A stretch of DNA of 26,449 nt from Bacteroidota bacterium (GTDB lineage: Bacteria; Bacteroidota; Bacteroidia; Flavobacteriales; Flavobacteriaceae): positions 1 to 26,449 of the forward strand of contig JAEWCF010000033.1 in assembly GCA_023390775.1 (NCBI GenBank). The letters are read 5' to 3'. Under the pieces are notes generated by a model, which saw only the letters and a program-made list of their open reading frames with translations, was not told the origin of the DNA and did no database searches. Below are positions 22,708 to 26,449 of the stretch, one piece after another (position 1 is the stretch's first letter; each line of letters starts with the position of its first letter). The translations under genes were made by a program, and so were the position numbers.

Positions 22708-24588
22708 ATGATGACGATGAGGCCAATTGTGTATGTTTTATTGCTGATGTGTTTTTCCTCTCTCGCGCAAAAGGCCTCGGAGAAGCAGGCGCATTCCCTT
22801 TTCGCAAAAAAATCATACGTCAAGGCTGCTGCGATGTACGAACAGCTTAAGCCGACGCAAAAGGTCCTGGCCAACATGGGCGATGCCTACTATTTCAACG
22901 GCCAGGCCGACGCAGCGGTAAGGGCGTACGGCCAGCTGTTTTTCAGCTTTAAAGACAGCCTCGATCCCGAATATTCGTTCCGGTATGCGCATGCGCTGAT
23001 GGGGACCGGTGATTATGCCAAGGCCGACATCGTCATGGGCGAATACCTGAAATTCAACGTCAACACGCCCAAATTCATCGCCAATCTCGCCAACAATGTC
23101 CCGCATAACTACACTATCCAGCTGATGGCCAAGAACACGACAAACGGCGATTTCGGGATGGCTTTCTACGGCGACAAGGTAGCGTTCGCGTCCCTTCGGA
23201 ATGCGGACAATCCCATCTATAACTGGAACGACAGGCCTTACCTGGACCTATTCAGCGCCGTGGTATCCGACAAGGGGCTTCTCACCCGCATCGAACCGTT
23301 CCCCGAATCCATCAACACCAAGACGCACGAGAGTTCGCCCACTTTTACGGCCGACGGCAAAGTAATGTACTTCAACCGCACCAATGACAAAAGGGTGGAG
23401 GTCGGCGACGAGAAATTCGCCTCGGTCAAGATCTTCCGCGCCGAATACAAGGACGGCGAGTGGACGAACGTCGCCGAGATGCCTTTTTCAAGCGATACCT
23501 ATTCCACCGAGCACCCGATGCTTACCCGTGACGGCAAGCGCCTTTATTTCTCAAGTGACATGCCCGGCGGACAGGGTTCGTTCGATATTTATTTCGTCGA
23601 CATCAACGACGACGGGTCATTCGGGGCGGTGACCAATGCCGGAAATACCGTGAATACCAAACACCGCGAACAGTTTCCCTATATTTCCGACGACGGCAAC
23701 GCGCTGTATTTCGCGAGCGACGGCCATCAGGGAATGGGCGGACTGGACATCTTTGTCAGCCGCATGTACGATGGCCAGTTTGCCATTCCGCTCAACCTGG
23801 GCGAGACCATTAATTCGGGGATGGACGATTTCGGTTATATCGTCGACGAAAAAAAGAACAAGGGTTACCTTTCCTCAAACCGAAAGAACGGCGATAACCT
23901 CTACAGTTTCACGCGCGAGGAAAATGCGGCCGGTTACTTTGTCGAGGGCGATGTGCGCGACAAGAACACCAAGGACCTTTTGCCGGGCACTACGGTTTCA
24001 TTATTTGACGAAGAAACCGGGAAACTCCTGGGCCAGGTTGTTGTGGGCGGGCTCGCAGAATACGGTTTCGCAACCCAACCGAACAAAAAGTACCGGATAC
24101 AGGCGGTCAAGGATTTCTACATTCCGCATAGCGAGGTCTTTACCACCAACGAGGAGGGCAAACTTCGCTACACCATCGAGCTCTTCATGGAATGTTATGA
24201 CGATGCCGAGGAAATCATCACCCGCCGCCAGGACGGAAAAGTGCAGATCGTGCTCGAGAACATCTACTTTGAATTGGACAAGTGGAACATCAACGACGAT
24301 GCGGGCCGCGTCCTCAACACGCTCGTCGACATCCTTAAGAAATATCCGGAAATGGAGATCGAGCTCGGCGCCCACACCGATTCGCGCGCTTCCAACATGT
24401 ACAACCTGCGTCTCTCAAACCGCCGTGCGGCCTCTGCCCTCGAATACCTGGTCAAGAACGGCATCAACCGCAAACGCCTCAAATCCCGTGGCTATGGTGA
24501 AACCGTTCCGCTCATCACGTGCGGCACCACCTGCACGGAACAGCAGCATTCAATCAATAGGCGCTGCGAATTTATCATTACGCGCTAA
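22708..24588 (+). CDS. OmpA family protein with TPR / PD40 / CRD / OmpA order (PorE-like)
   Basis: This 626-residue protein has a signal peptide (IVYVLLLMCFSSLAQ). A TPR-like helical part follows at about 20-140 (AHSLFAKKSYVKAAAMYEQL, YFNGQADAAVRAYGQLF). A PD40/WD40-like propeller lies at about 150-405 with FTADGKVMYFNRT, TRDGKRLYFSSDMPGG and SDDGNALYFASDGHQGMGGLDIF. A carboxypeptidase-regulatory-like domain runs from about 412 to 500. A C-terminal OmpA peptidoglycan-binding domain occupies 514-626, with LGAHTDSRASNMYNLRLSNR holding the expected Asp and Arg. This is the domain order of Porphyromonas PorE, which links the T9SS to the cell wall and binds PorP. It lies 1 nt after the PorP/SprF gene, giving a three-gene cassette. 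The first of three nearby ATGs (22708, 22711, 22717) is used. Confidence 0.93.
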   Translation: MMTMRPIVYVLLLMCFSSLAQKASEKQAHSLFAKKSYVKAAAMYEQLKPTQKVLANMGDAYYFNGQADAAVRAYGQLFFSFKDSLDPEYSFRYAHALMGTGDYAKADIVMGEYLKFNVNTPKFIANLANNVPHNYTIQLMAKNTTNGDFGMAFYGDKVAFASLRNADNPIYNWNDRPYLDLFSAVVSDKGLLTRIEPFPESINTKTHESSPTFTADGKVMYFNRTNDKRVEVGDEKFASVKIFRAEYKDGEWTNVAEMPFSSDTYSTEHPMLTRDGKRLYFSSDMPGGQGSFDIYFVDINDDGSFGAVTNAGNTVNTKHREQFPYISDDGNALYFASDGHQGMGGLDIFVSRMYDGQFAIPLNLGETINSGMDDFGYIVDEKKNKGYLSSNRKNGDNLYSFTREENAAGYFVEGDVRDKNTKDLLPGTTVSLFDEETGKLLGQVVVGGLAEYGFATQPNKKYRIQAVKDFYIPHSEVFTTNEEGKLRYTIELFMECYDDAEEIITRRQDGKVQIVLENIYFELDKWNINDDAGRVLNTLVDILKKYPEMEIELGAHTDSRASNMYNLRLSNRRAASALEYLVKNGINRKRLKSRGYGETVPLITCGTTCTEQQHSINRRCEFIITR

Positions 24589-24673
24589 TTTTTGCCGCAG
24601 TTCTAGGGTCAAAATATGATTGCGTTGCATTTGAAGTTTGCAGCGCTGCGCCGCTGAAATACCTACCGGCCGT

Positions 24674-24701
24674 TTACTTTTGGCTCGCGCACCAAAAGTA
24701 A
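24674..24701. repeat. perfect 10-bp inverted repeat (TTACTTTTGG / CCAAAAGTAA)
   Basis: The arms are separated by the 8-nt loop CTCGCGCA. ACAAAAG follows the right arm, repeating part of the motif. The arms share CTTTTG/CAAAAG with the second inverted repeat at 25119-25144, so the two may be parts of one element. There is no T-run, so it is not a terminator. Confidence 0.85.
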
Positions 24702-25118
24702 CAAAAGTGCGCAGGCGGCTCTGTCCAAATCTTGATTTCTACGTTGCGCCGCACCCACGCGCCCTAAGCCGCTCGTCGTTCCTTCTCGTCTCTACGGACG
24801 CTTACAATGGCCAGCGCTGCGCAGCTTCCGCGAAATCTACGATTCTCCCAGAAGCCGCTGGAGCGGCCGCGTGTCACCCTGATGATTTTCTTATGCTTGT
24901 GCCTGGGCTTATTCCCATAATGATCCGCTAAGTCGATAGTCTGTTTTAAATGAGTGGCAGCTTCGCGGCTTGTAGGTTCCTGCGTCAAAAATCAAAGATG
25001 GGAGCGGTCAGAAATCCGCGTGTTTGAGCGCCGGCGCCAGCCGTGCGAGTTTCGCGAGATTTCACCGCGGGAATCTTTAGATTTTTAGCAGGGTTCTGCC
25101 GCCGCCAAGGCATTTTTG

Positions 25119-25144
25119 CTTCTTTTGTTGCCAGACAAAAGAAG
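25119..25144. repeat. perfect 10-bp inverted repeat (CTTCTTTTGT / ACAAAAGAAG)
   Basis: The arms flank the 6-nt loop TGCCAG, about 420 bp from the similar repeat at 24674-24701. No T-run follows on either strand. Confidence 0.85.
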
Positions 25145-25160
25145 ATCGCCGATAGGCATT

Positions 25161-25177
25161 CGGCGCCGCAGGCGCCG
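25161..25177. repeat. GC-only palindrome CGGCGCC-GCA-GGCGCCG
   Basis: A perfect 7-bp stem with a 3-nt loop lies 22 bp beyond the alkaline phosphatase stop. On the minus strand a T7 run precedes rather than follows it, so it is not a standard intrinsic terminator, although it could stall polymerase. Confidence 0.7.
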
Positions 25178-25198
25178 CAAAAAAAGCAGCGCCGCAGG

Positions 25199-26449
25199 CT
25201 AAAACTTGTTTTCCACTTCCGCTGCCGCCAGCATCAAATAATGCAAATCCGTGTTCTTCACAAAAGGCTTCAACAGTCCGCTGCCCGGTCCGTACATCGC
25301 GAGTTCGACGTAGTCAGCGGAGTGGTCCATTGAGATCCAGCCCACCGAGTTGTATTTCTTTTGCATTTCGGCGAAAGCCTTGAAAGGAACCTTACGGTAA
25401 TTGTAAAGGCCGCCTTCCTCTTTCTCAAGGCCCGAATAATAACCCAAGAGCGTTTTTGCCTCGTCGTCGGTGATGGCGGTGGCTTGCGCATATTCCACAA
25501 GCTCGCGCAATTTGGCCGGGGTGAAATCGGGTTTGACCTGGTTGAGGACCCATTCGTTGGTCTGGCGGTATTTTGATACCGAGTCAAAGTTAGAATCGGC
25601 ATTTTTCCCGTAAATGACTCCGGGGTTTGCATTGCCATGGTCCGTGGTGACGATGACCAGCGTGTTGCCGTCGGCCTTGGCGAAATCCATCGCCACTTTT
25701 ACCGCATCGTCAAACGCGGCCTGGTCAAAAAGGAGCCCGGCGATGTCGTTGGCGTGTGCGGCCCAGTCCACTTTTCCGCTTTCGACCTGAAGCACAAAAC
25801 CTTTTGGATGCCTTTTCATGCGGTCGATGGCCTTTTGGGTCATCTGTGCGAGTGTCGGTACCTCCGATTTCAATTTGGCATCGCTCAGATGGTCGGCCGT
25901 GTAAGGCAGCCCGTCATCGGCAAAAACGCCTAAAATCGGTTTGTCGTGAGAACTTGACGTCATCTGCGCGGCCGTGCGGGCCACTTGATACCCTTTTTTC
26001 GCAAAATCCGAATAAACATCGCGTTTATCCTTGCGCATCGCGGCGTCGAAATACTTGTTTCCGCCGCCCATCATGACGTCAAAACCCAGATCGAGGTATT
26101 GAAGCGAGATCTCGTCCTGGCTACCGCGGCTCTTGCTGTTCACACAGAATCCGGCCGGGGTCGCATGGGTGATGGGAACCGTGGTAACGCAACCCGCCAT
26201 CTTTCCTGCCTTTTTGAACTTTTGCCAAATCGGCAGGTAGAGCTCCCCGTTCGCACCCATATTGAGCGAACCGTTGGGAACCCGGACGCCGCCGCCCCAG
26301 GATGAACTTCCCGCCGACGAATCGGTGACGATGGAACTCGCCGATGCGGTATCCATCAGGGCGCGTGATACAAGGTTGTTTCGGTAGAGATCGAGCCAAT
26401 AACTGCTCCGGCCAAGATGCCGGTTCAGGTAAAGGTCGGTCATGTTGAG
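25199..26449 (-). CDS. alkaline phosphatase (PhoA-type), N-terminus outside the window
   Basis: At least 416 residues are visible and the frame stays open to the window edge, so the signal peptide and the first metal-binding Asp (usually in a GDGMG motif) are missing. Family motifs in order: SSIVTDSSAGSSSWGGG with the catalytic Ser after TD; PITHATPAGF; VMMGGGNKYF; VESGKVDWAAHAND with zinc/magnesium ligands Glu, Asp and His; TTDHGNANPG; and MDHSADYVELAMYGPG with the last zinc-ligand His. Such enzymes hydrolyse phosphate monoesters in the periplasm or at the surface and are commonly induced by phosphate starvation; no promoter is in the window. It is convergent with the OmpA-family gene, and its TAG stop (complement of 25199-25201) abuts a GC-rich repeat copy. 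Confidence 0.95.
   Translation of the reverse strand, partial: LNMTDLYLNRHLGRSSYWLDLYRNNLVSRALMDTASASSIVTDSSAGSSSWGGGVRVPNGSLNMGANGELYLPIWQKFKKAGKMAGCVTTVPITHATPAGFCVNSKSRGSQDEISLQYLDLGFDVMMGGGNKYFDAAMRKDKRDVYSDFAKKGYQVARTAAQMTSSSHDKPILGVFADDGLPYTADHLSDAKLKSEVPTLAQMTQKAIDRMKRHPKGFVLQVESGKVDWAAHANDIAGLLFDQAAFDDAVKVAMDFAKADGNTLVIVTTDHGNANPGVIYGKNADSNFDSVSKYRQTNEWVLNQVKPDFTPAKLRELVEYAQATAITDDEAKTLLGYYSGLEKEEGGLYNYRKVPFKAFAEMQKKYNSVGWISMDHSADYVELAMYGPGSGLLKPFVKNTDLHYLMLAAAEVENKF

Larger units (their letters stand above)
24589..25198. other. 610-bp gene-free region with inverted and direct repeats
   Basis: No frame here looks like a gene: possible frames are short, arginine-, alanine- and cysteine-rich, lack signal peptides or domains, and overlap each other on both strands. 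The stretch holds two perfect 10-bp inverted repeats (24674-24701 and 25119-25144). It also has an 11-bp direct repeat CAGCGCTGCGC (24641-24651 and 24814-24824), an 11-bp direct repeat GCGCCGCAGGC (25163-25173 and 25189-25199), and a 6-bp palindrome at 24854-24867. It lies between convergent genes. It resembles a non-coding interspersed repeat of flavobacterial genomes, but copies elsewhere cannot be checked here. No clear terminator for either flanking gene was seen. Confidence 0.6.

Noticed and set aside
24638..24931. A 97-codon open frame in the gene-free region (plus strand).
   Set aside because: Its Arg/Ala/Cys-rich composition, lack of any domain and passage through an inverted repeat suggest translated repeat DNA.
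24764..24988. A 74-codon open frame on the minus strand in the gene-free region.
   Set aside because: It overlaps the equally poor plus-strand frame, has no recognisable domain, start context or promoter.
25161..25177. The CGGCGCC palindrome as the alkaline phosphatase terminator.
   Set aside because: On the minus strand the T-run comes before the hairpin rather than after it.
1..26449. tRNA, rRNA, tmRNA, RNase P or SRP RNA genes, insertion sequences and prophage genes.
   Set aside because: No cloverleaf-type sequence, conserved RNA core, transposase or phage motif was recognised in the intergenic stretches on either strand; a covariance-model search was not possible here.

Overview
The window looks like chromosomal DNA of a Bacteroidota bacterium, most likely a Flavobacteriaceae member of the Flavobacterium type but fairly GC-rich for that group (judged by eye, not counted). 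The evidence is a type IX secretion system (T9SS) signature on several genes: a gliding-motility-associated (type B) C-terminus, a PorP/SprF protein, a PorE-like OmpA protein and a type A sorting domain. It also has 'SCSDDD' lipoproteins, a guaA / LysM / OsmC / pyrG / yidC gene order, weak Shine-Dalgarno sites, and Bacteroidota -7 boxes (TAnnTTTG) ahead of several genes.

Layout. Positions 2-3081 (+): the last 19 codons of guaA, a small LysM protein, a large four-LysM plus periplasmic-binding (PBP1-like) protein, an OsmC-family protein and a DUF3820 protein, packed with tiny gaps or overlaps and probably one operon. Positions 3133-6714 (+): a promoter, pyrG (CTP synthase) and yidC (membrane insertase), closed by a perfect 12-bp hairpin with T/A tracts on both sides that can serve both strands. 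Positions 6732-8793 (-): two tandem paralogous two-FAS1 lipoproteins, separated by their own terminator. Positions 8925-10874 (+): a secreted YwqK/MORN-repeat protein and mnmA. Positions 10916-13895 (+): an S8 protease with a T9SS type A sorting domain, a nitronate monooxygenase-like flavoprotein and a small secreted protein of unknown function.

Positions 13896-24588 (+) are the most remarkable part. A leader with a short hairpin and a possible 23-codon ORF precedes a 2558-residue type B T9SS adhesin-like protein. The adhesin is built from 12 repeats of about 89 aa, 8 repeats of about 80 aa and 3 repeats of about 104 aa, bracketed by related domains at both ends and finished by a CHU_C sorting domain. 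It is followed after 1 nt by a PorP/SprF-family protein and after 1 nt more by an OmpA-family protein with PorE domain order. I read these three genes as one cassette: a giant surface filament, its outer-membrane partner and the peptidoglycan anchor.

Positions 24589-25198 hold no convincing gene but contain two perfect 10-bp inverted repeats and short GC-rich direct repeats, resembling a non-coding interspersed element. Positions 25199-26449 (-): most of a PhoA-type alkaline phosphatase whose N-terminus lies outside the window. No tRNA, rRNA, CRISPR, insertion sequence or prophage gene was recognised.
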